64,000 nt of DNA from Candidatus Nitrosocosmicus arcticus (GTDB taxonomy: Archaea; Thermoproteota; Nitrososphaeria; Nitrososphaerales; Nitrososphaeraceae). The notes under the pieces were generated by a model. The model searched no databases and was not told the DNA's origin. It saw only the letters and a list, made by a program, of their open reading frames with translations. Shown in pieces: positions 18,034 to 26,278 of this stretch. Position 1 is the first letter of the stretch; each line of letters starts with the position of its first letter. A program made the translations under genes and the position numbers. The stretch is taken from NCBI RefSeq assembly GCF_007826885.1, contig NZ_ML675587.1, positions 1 through 64,000 of the forward strand, read 5' to 3'.

Positions 18034-18447
18034 TTATTTATTGAAATCGCTCTGATTTTTTTTCGCCAAGTCGTCAGTTTTCGTCGAATTTGTGCTAATT
18101 GGATTAGAAGGTTCGGATGCCGTAATAGGGACATCAGCGGTAGAGCTTTTTTCATCCCCGCTGTTAGAGGTGTCAGTGGAGGTGGAGGTGGTGCTCTTTT
18201 CATCCCCGCTGTTAGAGGTGTCAGTGGAGGTGGAGGTGGTGCTCTTTTCATCCCCGCTCTTTATTTCCTCGATTGTTTGTTCAAAATTTCTACTTAGAGA
18301 ACTAAACACACCTTCCTCGTTTTGATCTGTTACCTCATACGACATTCCATGAAACTCGTCCAGGAACGGATTTATTGAAAAAATCAAAATAGTATAAAAA
18401 CAAAATAGTACAGCTAACGATACTTCACTGATTTTTGCTTGTACCAC
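18034..18447 (-). CDS. membrane-anchored protein with Ser/Thr-rich tandem repeats
   Basis: 137 residues. Helix 8-27 (EVSLAVLFCFYTILIFSI) is a signal anchor. The outer part has two perfect copies of GDEKSTTSTSTDTSNS and a third partial GDEKS, then a polar tail ending in Lys/Asn residues. The Ser/Thr/Asp repeat would make an extended, probably glycosylated stalk. The reading in this frame is preferred over the opposite-strand frames because it supplies a signal anchor and a low-complexity repeat typical of surface proteins. Function unknown. Confidence 0.6.
   Translation of the reverse strand: MVQAKISEVSLAVLFCFYTILIFSINPFLDEFHGMSYEVTDQNEEGVFSSLSRNFEQTIEEIKSGDEKSTTSTSTDTSNSGDEKSTTSTSTDTSNSGDEKSSTADVPITASEPSNPISTNSTKTDDLAKKNQSDFNK
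18153..18258 (-). repeat. 48-bp in-frame tandem repeat (2.2 copies)
   Basis: Units at 18153-18200 and 18201-18248 are identical, followed by a partial third copy (10 bases) from 18249. The period is 16 codons, so copy number can vary without shifting the frame. Confidence 0.9.
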
Positions 18448-18595
18448 GTCTTATGAAACCCTTTTATTTTAATAAGAATATTGAAGATATAATTGTTAAG
18501 AATGATTTGTCAATAACAATATTCCTAGCCCTTTCTGCACAATGTTAGTTAAATGCGATACAAAAAATTATAATTGATAAGTTCAAAGTCAATAC

Positions 18596-20254
18596 ATGAA
18601 TTCTTGCCTACTGATTTTTATATCATTTAGTTTTTTGACGTTGGTCAATTTACAAGGTTACTTTGATCCTCCGTCTACTGTAGACAGACAAATCCTGTCC
18701 AGAGCGATGACCGTTGACCAAGGCATGATGTTAGCGAGCAATATGGTAATGGCCCAAGAGGATGACAAGAAATTCATTTCAGGATTCAATACCGGAAGCT
18801 ATCCAGTAGGAATAACCACGAATCCCATCACTAATAAAATTTATGTTGCGAATCAATACTCTAATACAGTTTCAGTATTTGATGCAAATACGGATAAACT
18901 AATAAGTACCGTTCAGACGGGGATTTTTCCTTATAGTATAGACACGAACCAGTTTAATAATAGAATTTATGTAACTAACAGAGGATCTAATGACGTTACG
19001 GTCATTGACGGTTCTACAGATTCAGTTATCGACAATATTACAGTCGGCAAATCCCCGGTTCAAGTTGCCGTGGACCAATCAAGTAGTTGGGTATACGTTA
19101 CAAATATTGATTCTAATTCACTATCGGTGATTGACGGAATTACAAATGATGTTATCAGGACAATAAGCGGCATAAGTACTCCATACGGTATCAGCGTTAA
19201 TCCAGTATCAAATAAGGTATACGTTTCAAACATTGCTAATTCCACTATCACAGTCATGGATGAAGATAATTCCAGTTTCATCAAAAACATCCCAGTAGGT
19301 AAAGCTCCAGTAGGAATTGACATTAATGAAGAAAGAAACATTGTTTATGTTACAAATTACGCCTCAAACTCGCTTTCATTGATAAATGGGACTAATGACA
19401 CAGTAGTGAAGACCATTCAGACCGGTGAGTCTCCAGTTGGTGTGAAAATAAACCCCGTTTTAAACAAGGTATATGTAAGTAATATTGCATCGAATACCGT
19501 AAGCGTAATAAATGAAACATCATCGGAGAAAATAAAAGATATTGCTGTAAATCCGTCCTCAATCATCGAAAGAGCAGAATATCCTTACGCGATTCCAACG
19601 AATATAAAATTCCCATTGATTGCAAGTTTTGTTGCCGTAGACCCTATTACTAATCTCGTATACGTTACGAATACAGCTTCCAATACTCTTTCAATAATAG
19701 ACGGAATAGAAGATGAAAGTATAGTTAGGATTGGATTTGATACCAATCCTGATAATTCCGGATTCATAGAGTGTAATGGTATAAAGAATCTTAACCAAAA
19801 CACTACTACTATTACAACTGACAACGAAGCAACTTGCACTGCTGTGCCTGAGAGAGGATATACATTCGACTCTTGGTCAGGACTTGCATTTAGCACAGAA
19901 AACCCCCTCAAATTTAAGTCCAGTGAATATGGTAACATTCTTGCTAATTTTAGACCTACACTTTCGACTGAACAATATATTTTCCTAATAGGAGGTGTAA
20001 CAGGCATGTCTTCAGTCCTGCTGGGATGGTTTTTTAAGGGCGGACAGAGAAGAAAGTTTAACAAACTAATTCAAATAACTAATAAAGCCATACAGGATGC
20101 AGATGTAGGTGACAAAACCGAAAGCATTATCAAATTAGAAAACCTTAGGAGGGACATATTTAATACGTATAGGCGTGGCTCGTTAACTGATTTTCAGTTT
20201 GATTTTCTTGATAAAAGATTAATCAATTACATAAATAAAATCAGCAATTTATGA
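18596..20254 (+). CDS. surface beta-propeller protein with YVTN repeats
   Basis: 552 residues. An N-terminal hydrophobic segment acts as signal peptide. Residues about 60-375 carry seven or so repeats of the form IYVTNxxSNxVSVIDG, the YVTN/YncE-type beta-propeller found on archaeal cell surfaces. Residues about 380-450 resemble an InlB-like repeat (PERGYTFDSWSG). A membrane helix follows (FLIGGVTGMSSVLLGWFF, near 462-480), then a basic, helical cytosolic tail of about 70 residues. So the propeller is displayed outside and tethered. Ligand binding or adhesion is probable; the role is unknown. Confidence 0.85.
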   Translation: MNSCLLIFISFSFLTLVNLQGYFDPPSTVDRQILSRAMTVDQGMMLASNMVMAQEDDKKFISGFNTGSYPVGITTNPITNKIYVANQYSNTVSVFDANTDKLISTVQTGIFPYSIDTNQFNNRIYVTNRGSNDVTVIDGSTDSVIDNITVGKSPVQVAVDQSSSWVYVTNIDSNSLSVIDGITNDVIRTISGISTPYGISVNPVSNKVYVSNIANSTITVMDEDNSSFIKNIPVGKAPVGIDINEERNIVYVTNYASNSLSLINGTNDTVVKTIQTGESPVGVKINPVLNKVYVSNIASNTVSVINETSSEKIKDIAVNPSSIIERAEYPYAIPTNIKFPLIASFVAVDPITNLVYVTNTASNTLSIIDGIEDESIVRIGFDTNPDNSGFIECNGIKNLNQNTTTITTDNEATCTAVPERGYTFDSWSGLAFSTENPLKFKSSEYGNILANFRPTLSTEQYIFLIGGVTGMSSVLLGWFFKGGQRRKFNKLIQITNKAIQDADVGDKTESIIKLENLRRDIFNTYRRGSLTDFQFDFLDKRLINYINKISNL

Positions 20255-20538
20255 TAGTTGACCATTCAATGATCCGACCTTCTTTATTCCATGTCTATGA
20301 GGTAATTAATCAAAAGATATTATTCGATACCGGTTTAACATTGTAGAATGAGCAATGCCTAGTACATTAAGAACTCGAATTCAAATTTTAGAAAATATAC
20401 AGGGTACACTCAAGGAACCAATGAAAGAAGAAATTAGTTTAAAGATAGTTGCCAATACAAGAGCTATCATATTTGTATACCTTTACAGATTTTATGGCCC
20501 TAAATGATTCTCCCAAGATTATTGTTGATTAATTAGGA

Positions 20539-20781
20539 GAATTACATTTCTTAGTAAAGGGCCACTCAGATGATTATACAATAGAGTGGTCACTGTCGTT
20601 TGTTTGGTTTGATAGCTTGCTAATCCCAGAATAACAAGAATATTAAATGGTGGGCTGACAAGTTTGGCAACAGGGCGATAGTGAGATGATTCACGGAGTA
20701 TGTATTTGATCAGAAATTGTGGAAAAAAATACTGGATCCAGTTAAGAAAGAGAGATTGAGAATCCCCTACGATTCAACTGT
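20539..20781 (+). pseudogene. unidentified decayed gene
   Basis: Protein-like segments are interrupted by stops and a frameshift. Frame one reads ELHFLVKGHSDDYTIEWSLS and on to FVWFDSLLIPE, then stops at 20632. A neighbouring frame reads NKNIKWWADKFGNRAIVR, stops at 20697, and continues in the same frame with FTEYVFDQKLWKKILDPVKK. The Trp/Asp-rich composition differs from random AT-rich translation. I do not recognise the family. Confidence 0.4.
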
Positions 20782-20792
20782 CGTAAAAACGA

Positions 20793-20800
20793 TTTTAAAT
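20793..20800 (+). promoter_or_regulatory. TATA box of rpl1
   Basis: TTTTAAAT about 30 bases ahead of the ATG at 20829, so the mRNA would start within a few bases of that codon. An in-frame ATG at 20799 overlaps this box and is therefore unlikely to be used. Confidence 0.6.
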
Positions 20801-20828
20801 GGCCTTTGCGCGTCTACATTATATATTC

Positions 20829-21482
20829 ATGTATAACAATGATCAATTGAAGGAGCTTGTGAAAAAGGCAAGAGAGGCCGCTCCAAAAAGGAATTTTGCT
20901 CAATCCGCTGAAATAACTCTAGTATTAAAAGACATTGACGTCAAAAAAGGATTCAGTGTCAACGAAATAGTAATATTGCCCAATCCTACTAAGAAAGGGG
21001 CTTCACTTTGTATGCTCGCAACAGGAGATATGGGATTACGAGCCAAAAAAGCGGGTGTAGATCAGGTAATGGAACCTGATACTCTCGACAGGATTGGGAC
21101 AAATAGAAGAGAAGCCAGAAAAATTGTTCGTTCCTATGACTTTTTCCTTGCAGATGCTACTTTAATGTCATCTGTTGGACGCTCGTTAGGTCAGTTTTTG
21201 GGTCCAAAAGGTAAAATGCCCACACCGGTTCCCTACGGAGCTCCGATAGAAAACATAGCATCAAGGTTGAGATCCTCAACAAGAATACGATCTAAAAATC
21301 AATTAAACATGTCAACAAAAATAGGAGATGAGTCAATGACCGATGAGCAGCTAGTAGCAAATGCCAATGCGGTTATAGCTTCAGTTGAAAAGAAGCTCCC
21401 TCAAGGGGACAAAAACTTAAGGAATGCTATAATAAAATTTACTATGGGTAAAGCATTAAAAGCAAGTACCCTTGGCAAATAA
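20829..21482 (+). CDS. rpl1: 50S ribosomal protein uL1
   Basis: Ribosomal protein of the L1 stalk, which helps E-site tRNA release and often represses its own operon. 217 residues from the chosen ATG. The family core is clear: GLRAKKAGVDQVMEPDTLDR, YDFFLADATLMSSVGRSLGQ and the nearly invariant LGPKGKMPTPVP, then the C-terminal RLRSSTRIRSKNQL strand. It is followed after 18 bases by uL10. The L11 gene that often precedes L1 in archaea is not here. Confidence 0.96.
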   Translation: MYNNDQLKELVKKAREAAPKRNFAQSAEITLVLKDIDVKKGFSVNEIVILPNPTKKGASLCMLATGDMGLRAKKAGVDQVMEPDTLDRIGTNRREARKIVRSYDFFLADATLMSSVGRSLGQFLGPKGKMPTPVPYGAPIENIASRLRSSTRIRSKNQLNMSTKIGDESMTDEQLVANANAVIASVEKKLPQGDKNLRNAIIKFTMGKALKASTLGK

Positions 21483-21500
21483 GCGGTAGGGATAATCATA

Positions 21501-22403
21501 ATGAGTCAAACAGCCATCATTAACAAATTAGGAAGAACATCATACCCTGAAAGAAAGGTTAATTTGTATGAAAATTTACAAAACCTGGCTAAATCTTATA
21601 GTGTAATTGCACTCTCGAGGATGACAAAGGTAAGGTCAGCTCAACTCATGGCAATCAGGAAGAAATTCAGAAATGAAATAAAGATAATAACGATAAAAAA
21701 TAAGGTTGCTCAAAGGGCTTTTGAAGAAATTTTTAAGGATGTTAAAGGATTAGAATTTCTCAATAAGGAACTAGAAGGTCAATGCGCTTTGATGTTTACC
21801 AACCTTAGCCCATTTAAAATGAATTTAACTTTCGATAAAAACAAAATATTCATGGCAGCCAAAGGGGGAGATATTGCCCCTAACGAATTGGTCATTCCCG
21901 CTGGTAATACAGGAATAAATCCAGGTCCAGTTTTATCCGAGTTCAAAGAATCTAATGTACCAACAAAAATAGATCAGGGGACAATATGGGTATCTAAAGA
22001 CACAATTGTCGCAAGAGCCGGCGATGTTATCCCCCAAAAGTTAGCTGCTTTGTTAAGTAAGTTAGATGTTAAACCTATTGAAGCAGGAGTCGCAGTAAAT
22101 TTTGCGATTTCCGAGGGGCTCGAATTTAAGGAAAAGGACCTAAAGATTGTAGTTTCAGATTACATACAAGAATTAATAAAATCTTTCCAGGAGGCTCTAT
22201 CCCTTTCAGTAGAAGCAGTATTCTTTACCAAGGAATCAATGCCATTAATCCTCTTAAAAGGAAAACAACATGCATTATCTTTAGCTGCAGAATCTGGATA
22301 TACTTCTCCTGACACGATTGAACTGGTGATACTAAAGGCTAATGCCATTGCTGCAAATCTGGCACACCAGCTCGATTCCAAAGGATTTTCTTCCAATAAT
22401 TAA
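21501..22403 (+). CDS. rplP0: 50S ribosomal protein uL10 (P0)
   Basis: Base of the acidic stalk that binds L12 dimers and recruits translation factors. 300 residues. The rRNA-binding N-domain is present (RKKFRNEIKIITIKNKVAQR), followed by the archaeal/eukaryal insertion (GNTGINPGPVLSEFKE) and helical L12-binding C-terminus. The usual acidic, Ala-rich C-terminal tail with the conserved LFG-type end seen in archaeal P0 is missing: this one stops at HQLDSKGFSSNN. Cotranscribed with uL1. Confidence 0.95.
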   Translation: MSQTAIINKLGRTSYPERKVNLYENLQNLAKSYSVIALSRMTKVRSAQLMAIRKKFRNEIKIITIKNKVAQRAFEEIFKDVKGLEFLNKELEGQCALMFTNLSPFKMNLTFDKNKIFMAAKGGDIAPNELVIPAGNTGINPGPVLSEFKESNVPTKIDQGTIWVSKDTIVARAGDVIPQKLAALLSKLDVKPIEAGVAVNFAISEGLEFKEKDLKIVVSDYIQELIKSFQEALSLSVEAVFFTKESMPLILLKGKQHALSLAAESGYTSPDTIELVILKANAIAANLAHQLDSKGFSSNN

Positions 22404-22409
22404 TTCTAA

Positions 22410-22416
22410 TTTTTTT
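22410..22416 (+). terminator. T-run terminator after uL10
   Basis: Seven Ts begin seven bases after the uL10 stop, matching the oligo-T signal of archaeal RNA polymerase. It separates the uL1-uL10 unit from the convergent L12 gene. Confidence 0.5.
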
Positions 22417-22607
22417 AACAGCTGATTCTAAATCGAGTGCAAAATTAATTATTTATCTTTATATCGGAGTTTTAATTTCTAAAATTTTTAAGGATGTTAC
22501 CACTATGATGTGGGGAATGGCCTCTGGATCTTCAATGATTAATACAATCAAATAGATTAAAAAATATGACGCAATAAAATAATTCTAATATAAAAAATGG
22601 ATAGGGT

Positions 22608-22916
22608 TTAGCCGAAAAGAGAAGACAAGCCTTCTAGTGCTTCTTCTTCTTTTTTCTCTTCTTTCTTCTCGTCTTCTTTTGCTGCAGCTCCTGAGCCTGA
22701 AGCGGCCGGGGTTGCTGGAGCACTTGCTGGAGCAGCGGCTATTGGAGCAGCCTTTAGAGCATCGTCAATATTAACTTCACTTAAAGCAGCAACCAATGAT
22801 TTAACTCTAACATCATCAGGTTCAACACCAGTTGATTTTATTACATTTTTTACATTATCTTCATTGACATCTTGCTTCAATTTATGTAACAATAAAGCAG
22901 CATATACATATTCCAT
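22608..22916 (-). CDS. rpl12: 50S ribosomal protein P1 (archaeal L12)
   Basis: Acidic stalk protein, 102 residues from the ATG at 22916. The N-terminal dimerisation/P0-binding helices read MEYVYAALLLHKLKQDVNED, followed by an Ala/Pro hinge, a Lys/Glu-rich stretch and the C-terminal LSSLFG that contacts GTPase factors. The frame is open 25 codons further upstream, but that extension is not conserved in kind and covers the promoter. Its orientation opposite to uL1-uL10 is unusual, since these genes normally share an operon. Confidence 0.95.
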   Translation of the reverse strand: MEYVYAALLLHKLKQDVNEDNVKNVIKSTGVEPDDVRVKSLVAALSEVNIDDALKAAPIAAAPASAPATPAASGSGAAAKEDEKKEEKKEEEALEGLSSLFG

Positions 22917-22952
22917 GATAAAGGAAAATTTGACAAGTCCATAATATAAAAC

Positions 22953-22960
22953 TTTATAAA
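22953..22960 (-). promoter_or_regulatory. TATA box of rpl12
   Basis: On the minus strand TTTATAAA lies about 40 bases before the ATG at 22916. It overlaps the last codons of the gene at 22954-23457, so rpl12 has its own promoter inside the end of its neighbour. Confidence 0.5.
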
Positions 22961-23457
22961 ATTTGTGAACTCCGTGCCACGGCATAAACATGCTCCTTCA
23001 GTTCCTGAGACATTATGGAGTTCATTTTTTTAATCAAAATACTCCTTGCTTCCGATTTATCTTCATCAGATGTGGAACTAAAGTAATTACTAAATAATTC
23101 CGAAAAACTTTCTTTAATCCACCCATCAAGTACAAAAAATCTATTCTCATTTATCGGGATTACCTTATCGACCCTTGGGTCTATCACATCTTCGAAGTCG
23201 CCAGTATCCAGTTTATCAATTATAAAGAAAATGCAATTGTTAGGCTCTGGGTTGTTTAGAGCCTCAACAGGTTTTCCTTGAGCCCTTCCTGACTTAATTC
23301 TTTCAAGCAGGCCAACTGGCTTTATGAAGGTCCCCCTAACTCTAAAGACTTTATTATTATCAGAAACAATCTGGCCTATTATCACATAATTTGAATTTTC
23401 ATCTCTTTTTACTATAAAAACAAAATTTCCAGGTCGAAGTTTTGACATCCCAAACAT
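22954..23457 (-). CDS. hypothetical soluble protein upstream of rpl12
   Basis: 167 residues. The N-terminal part looks like a small beta-barrel (KLRPGNFVFIVKRDENSNYV, IVSDNNKVFRVRGTF), compatible with an OB- or SH3-like fold, and the C-terminal part is helical and charged. No known signature. It lies directly upstream of rpl12 on the same strand. A second Met at residue 4 is an alternative start. Possibly a translation-related lineage-specific protein, but that rests on position only. Confidence 0.65.
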   Translation of the reverse strand: MFGMSKLRPGNFVFIVKRDENSNYVIIGQIVSDNNKVFRVRGTFIKPVGLLERIKSGRAQGKPVEALNNPEPNNCIFFIIDKLDTGDFEDVIDPRVDKVIPINENRFFVLDGWIKESFSELFSNYFSSTSDEDKSEARSILIKKMNSIMSQELKEHVYAVARSSQIL

Positions 23458-23602
23458 ATTGAAAAGTTATACATGTAATAATATAATATTTGCTAATGAT
23501 CTAATAAAAAAGTGCTAGGTTTTTTAAATTTGTTTATATTTTTAAGCAAATTATTTAATTACATTTATTAATGTAACCAATAATTATTAGATAGATTCAA
23601 TC

Positions 23603-24079
23603 TTGCAAAGATTCGATGAATTAGATATGAAAATTTTGTCAGAATTAACAAAAGATGCAAGTATTTCAATCCCCCAACTGAGTAAGAAATTAAACATTAA
23701 CTCCTCAGTTTTATACAGTAGGATAAAAAGACTTTTGAAACGGGAACTTATTAGAAAATTTACAGTAATAATAAATGAATCACAATTGGGTATTAATATA
23801 AAGGCAACAGTCGGCATAAATCGTGATCCAAAATTGAAAGGACCAATTCATGATGAACTTATCAAGATCCCAGAAATAAGGTCACTCATAGAAGTTACAG
23901 GCCGTTTCGATATAATATTATCAGTACATGCAAGAACTTTGGAGGAGTTACATAAAGTTGTAATAGAGAGAATCGGTAGAATAGAAGGCATTCAAGCTAC
24001 AGAAACCTTTGTAGAGATGCAACGAACAGATAAGGAACCGGTTTATTCGATACAGACTAGCAGTCAGAATTTTAGTTGA
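23603..24079 (+). CDS. Lrp/AsnC-family transcription regulator
   Basis: 158 residues. N-terminal helix-turn-helix (FDELDMKILSELTKDASISI, then LSKKLNINSSVLYSRIKRL) and C-terminal RAM/AsnC effector domain with the strand pair KATVGINRD and VTGRFDIILSV. Such regulators form octamers that bind amino acids or other small ligands and control metabolism genes. TTG start at 23603. An AT-rich promoter with TTTAAATTTGTTTATATTT lies upstream. Target genes are not visible. Confidence 0.92.
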   Translation: MQRFDELDMKILSELTKDASISIPQLSKKLNINSSVLYSRIKRLLKRELIRKFTVIINESQLGINIKATVGINRDPKLKGPIHDELIKIPEIRSLIEVTGRFDIILSVHARTLEELHKVVIERIGRIEGIQATETFVEMQRTDKEPVYSIQTSSQNFS

Positions 24080-24156
24080 GTATTAATATTGCAAATTGGG
24101 TTTTGAAATTAGAAATATTAAAATTATATTGAAATATCTAGACTCTTAGAAATCAA

Positions 24157-24348
24157 TTGTTATCATCAATAGTCAATACGGTTCAAAGAAGAGTGATAGA
24201 GATATTTCAAACATTGAAGTTGGCAAAAAAAACAAGCAAGGATGACTATTTTACTCATCTCAGATTAGTATTGTTGGCTATAGGCGCTGTAGGTGGGATT
24301 GGTTTTATGATAAAGATAGTCGGAGAATTACTATTCATAAATAAGTAG
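24157..24348 (+). CDS. secE: preprotein translocase subunit SecE (Sec61 gamma)
   Basis: 63 residues: an amphipathic N-terminal helix (VIEIFQTLKLAKKTSKDDYF) followed by a single membrane helix (LVLLAIGAVGGIGFMIKIVG), the exact layout of archaeal SecE/Sec61 gamma, which clamps SecY. TTG start at 24157. In many archaea secE precedes the spt5-rpl11-rpl1 cluster; here it is downstream of the rpl block and alone. Confidence 0.85.
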   Translation: MLSSIVNTVQRRVIEIFQTLKLAKKTSKDDYFTHLRLVLLAIGAVGGIGFMIKIVGELLFINK

Positions 24349-24435
24349 TGCTTCGATTTTTATCTTCACTTTACGCCATAATGAGCTTGAATAAAGGATT
24401 TGTCGCTATCTTTTGTATTGATTTTATGAACGAAG

Positions 24436-24666
24436 ATGAGTAAAAACCCTGTAGAGATTGATATTGAAAATAAAATAAAGTTAAACCCTGAATTAATGAT
24501 CATAGAAAAGCTCTACCCGATTATTTTTGAAAATTCAATTTTTTTATTTTATAAGGACGAAAACGAACTCATCAATTGTTATGAAATTAATGACAAGAGC
24601 ATAATAGAAAAGGCAGTGACAAACCCTGATAAAATAATTGAAATTTTAGAAGAGCTAAATAAGTGA
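24436..24666 (+). CDS. small hypothetical acidic protein
   Basis: 76 residues, acidic, Ile/Glu/Asn-rich, with predicted helices at both ends and a central beta-strand pair (NSIFLFYKDENELINCYEI). It is 36 bases before alba, so likely co-transcribed. No family recognised. Confidence 0.6.
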   Translation: MSKNPVEIDIENKIKLNPELMIIEKLYPIIFENSIFLFYKDENELINCYEINDKSIIEKAVTNPDKIIEILEELNK

Positions 24667-24702
24667 TATACCATTATATTATTGAATTTTGCATAATATT
24701 TA

Positions 24703-25011
24703 ATGTCTCATGGCAAATACGAATCGGGGAATAGGAAAAGCAACGAAATTTTTATTGGGAAAAAACCACTAATGACGTATGTGACTGCAACTCTAGTACA
24801 ACTAGCTAATGAGCCAACTGTCGTTATAAAAGCTAGAGGGAAAAGCATCACAAGGGCAGTAGATGTAGCACAAATAATAGTGAAAAGAATGAATACGTTG
24901 GGTTATAGAGTAGAAAAAGTGAAGTTAGGTTCGGATGTTCTAACCGGCACTGATGATGATAAACCTAGAAATGTCTCTACAATAGAGGTATCGGTTTCAA
25001 GATCAAAGTAA
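24703..25011 (+). CDS. alba: Alba DNA/RNA-binding chromatin protein
   Basis: 102-residue Alba-family protein that coats DNA and binds RNA. Signatures are NEIFIGKKPLMTYVTATLVQ, the RGKSITRAVDVAQIIVKRM helix, and the loop-strand GSDVLTGTDDDKPRNVSTIE. The Lys in IGKKP is the residue acetylated in Sulfolobus Alba (Lys16), so comparable control is possible here. AT-rich promoter sequence (GCATAATATTTA) lies immediately before the ATG, consistent with a nearly leaderless transcript. Confidence 0.93.
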   Translation: MSHGKYESGNRKSNEIFIGKKPLMTYVTATLVQLANEPTVVIKARGKSITRAVDVAQIIVKRMNTLGYRVEKVKLGSDVLTGTDDDKPRNVSTIEVSVSRSK

Positions 25012-25087
25012 ATTTTGCCACTTTTTCAGCAAAGTCTAATCGTATAATTTTTCGAATATTTAATAATTACCCGAAAAGTATGATATT

Positions 25088-25693
25088 ATGATGGTACTTC
25101 ACAGATGTTTACAAATATCCATTGGAAAGATTTTGATTTCTATGGTTCTTATTGCATTTATGTTTCACATAAATCAGTTAGTGAATAAGGATCTTTTTAT
25201 TCTGGGTTTCTTTCACGAAAGCCAAAGTCAATCAATGCTAACATATACAGATAATAAATTTTATTTCACAATTAACTATCCCGCTAATTGGGAAAAGTCA
25301 GTAAAGATTAACAATGAAATAATTTTCATTGCCCCTAAGGATAAAGATTCAGTTAGCAGTCCTGCTGGCCTTGTTATTAAAGTAGTCCCCACTCCAGGAA
25401 AGAACATATCGGCCGATTCTGCATCAAAAGAGATTATATCGCAAATTCAATTAGAACACAAAGATTTCACAAAGGAAGCTACTGATACTTTAGCTGTGGA
25501 CGGGAAGAAGGCCGTGAAAGTAGTTTTTACCGCAACAGACAGCAAAATACAAAATCGCAAGGCAATGCAAATTGTGTTTTCCAATTATGAGAATATTTAT
25601 ATTCTGACATACAAAGCCTCTTTAGATAAATACAATACCTTTGAAAATACGGCAAATGATATGATAAAATCTTTTAAATTCCTGCCAAAATAA
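25088..25693 (+). CDS. secreted PsbP-like protein
   Basis: 201 residues. A basic N-terminus and hydrophobic helix (ISMVLIAFMFHINQLV, near 18-33) act as signal or anchor. The rest resembles the PsbP/DUF1795 fold found in many archaeal secreted proteins: YTDNKFYFTINYPANWEKS, the central DGKKAVKVVFTATDS, and a YILTYKAS strand with TANDMIKSFKF at the end. The role is unknown. A strong hairpin lies 14 bases after the stop. Confidence 0.75.
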   Translation: MMVLHRCLQISIGKILISMVLIAFMFHINQLVNKDLFILGFFHESQSQSMLTYTDNKFYFTINYPANWEKSVKINNEIIFIAPKDKDSVSSPAGLVIKVVPTPGKNISADSASKEIISQIQLEHKDFTKEATDTLAVDGKKAVKVVFTATDSKIQNRKAMQIVFSNYENIYILTYKASLDKYNTFENTANDMIKSFKFLPK

Positions 25694-25707
25694 CAATTAA
25701 TAATTGC

Positions 25708-25736
25708 TTAGTGTGCTGATAATATCAGCACACTAA
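25708..25736 (+). terminator. perfect 13-bp stem-loop after the PsbP-like gene
   Basis: TTAGTGTGCTGAT and its exact complement are separated by only AAT, beginning 14 bases after the stop. No long T-run follows, so it may be an mRNA 3' end stabiliser or a protein-binding palindrome instead of a bacterial-type terminator. Confidence 0.5.
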
Positions 25737-26278
25737 ACATGTTCCCCTTCGGTTTGGTCGATGTAACTACTAATAAATATAAATCATATTTAAACTTATC
25801 AATTTTGCACTAATTAGTCGTAAAGACAAATCTTCAGGAAGATTGTGCCAGGTATTTTTATGGACTAAAATTGATTGACCGACCATGCATACATATTTCA
25901 ATACGCCTGATGACGACGACCCAAACATATTAAAAAATCATTCGAGATTGGCGCCAGAACTCTAAACGTTAGGCACCTAGTATTAGGTTCATTAATAAAA
26001 GCCTTGGAGTGGAATCTACCAGGATTGGTAAAATATTTCAAAATAATTATTTTATAATATTCATGGAATAAGGAAGGAAAAAAATTTTGAATATTCAATA
26101 TTCAGTCCATATAAAGATGCAATAAATAAGGACTTGTCCTGTTGTTCTTAACTTCCATAATAAATTTGCATATTTTCGACTTATTTAACTCAGAAAAAAT
26201 TGATCCTTTAATGTCAAGAACAATAAATAGGAAAAAAGGAATACTTTTTTATAAAATATAACAGGTAGAAATAGGGTA
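25737..26278. other. intergenic region with a possible frameshifted small gene
   Basis: About 540 bases. An ATG at 25885 opens MHTYFNTPDDDDPNILKNHS and stops after 26 codons. In another frame from 25965 the sequence NVRHLVLGSLIKALEWNLPG continues to a stop at about 26059. This could be one small frameshifted gene. Otherwise no feature was seen, apart from AT-rich promoter-like DNA before 26279. Confidence 0.4.

Larger units (their letters stand above)
20255..20828. other. region with a decayed gene upstream of rpl1
   Basis: About 570 bases without an intact gene. A 50-codon ATG frame (20355-20507) and the fragments listed at 20539-20781 suggest remnants of one or two genes. The last 35 bases hold the rpl1 promoter. 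Confidence 0.5.

Noticed and set aside
18153-18258. Possible CRISPR repeats
   Set aside because: The units are directly adjacent with no spacers and lie in a coding frame; no cas genes are present.
17937-18325. Several open frames on both strands through the 48-bp repeat
   Set aside because: They arise because a repeat without stops is open in many frames. Only the 18034-18447 minus frame gives a signal anchor and a plausible surface protein.
20355-20507. 50-codon ATG frame
   Set aside because: Helical and possibly real, but with no family and adjacent to a decayed gene, so not called.
20799-20828. Longer rpl1 start at an upstream ATG
   Set aside because: That ATG overlaps the TATA box, and the extra ten residues do not resemble the uL1 N-terminus.
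22917-22991. Longer L12 start
   Set aside because: The extra 25 residues precede the conserved N-terminus and cover the probable promoter.
25898-26098. 66-codon frame on the minus strand
   Set aside because: Low-quality composition, no family resemblance and antisense to the more protein-like plus-strand fragments.
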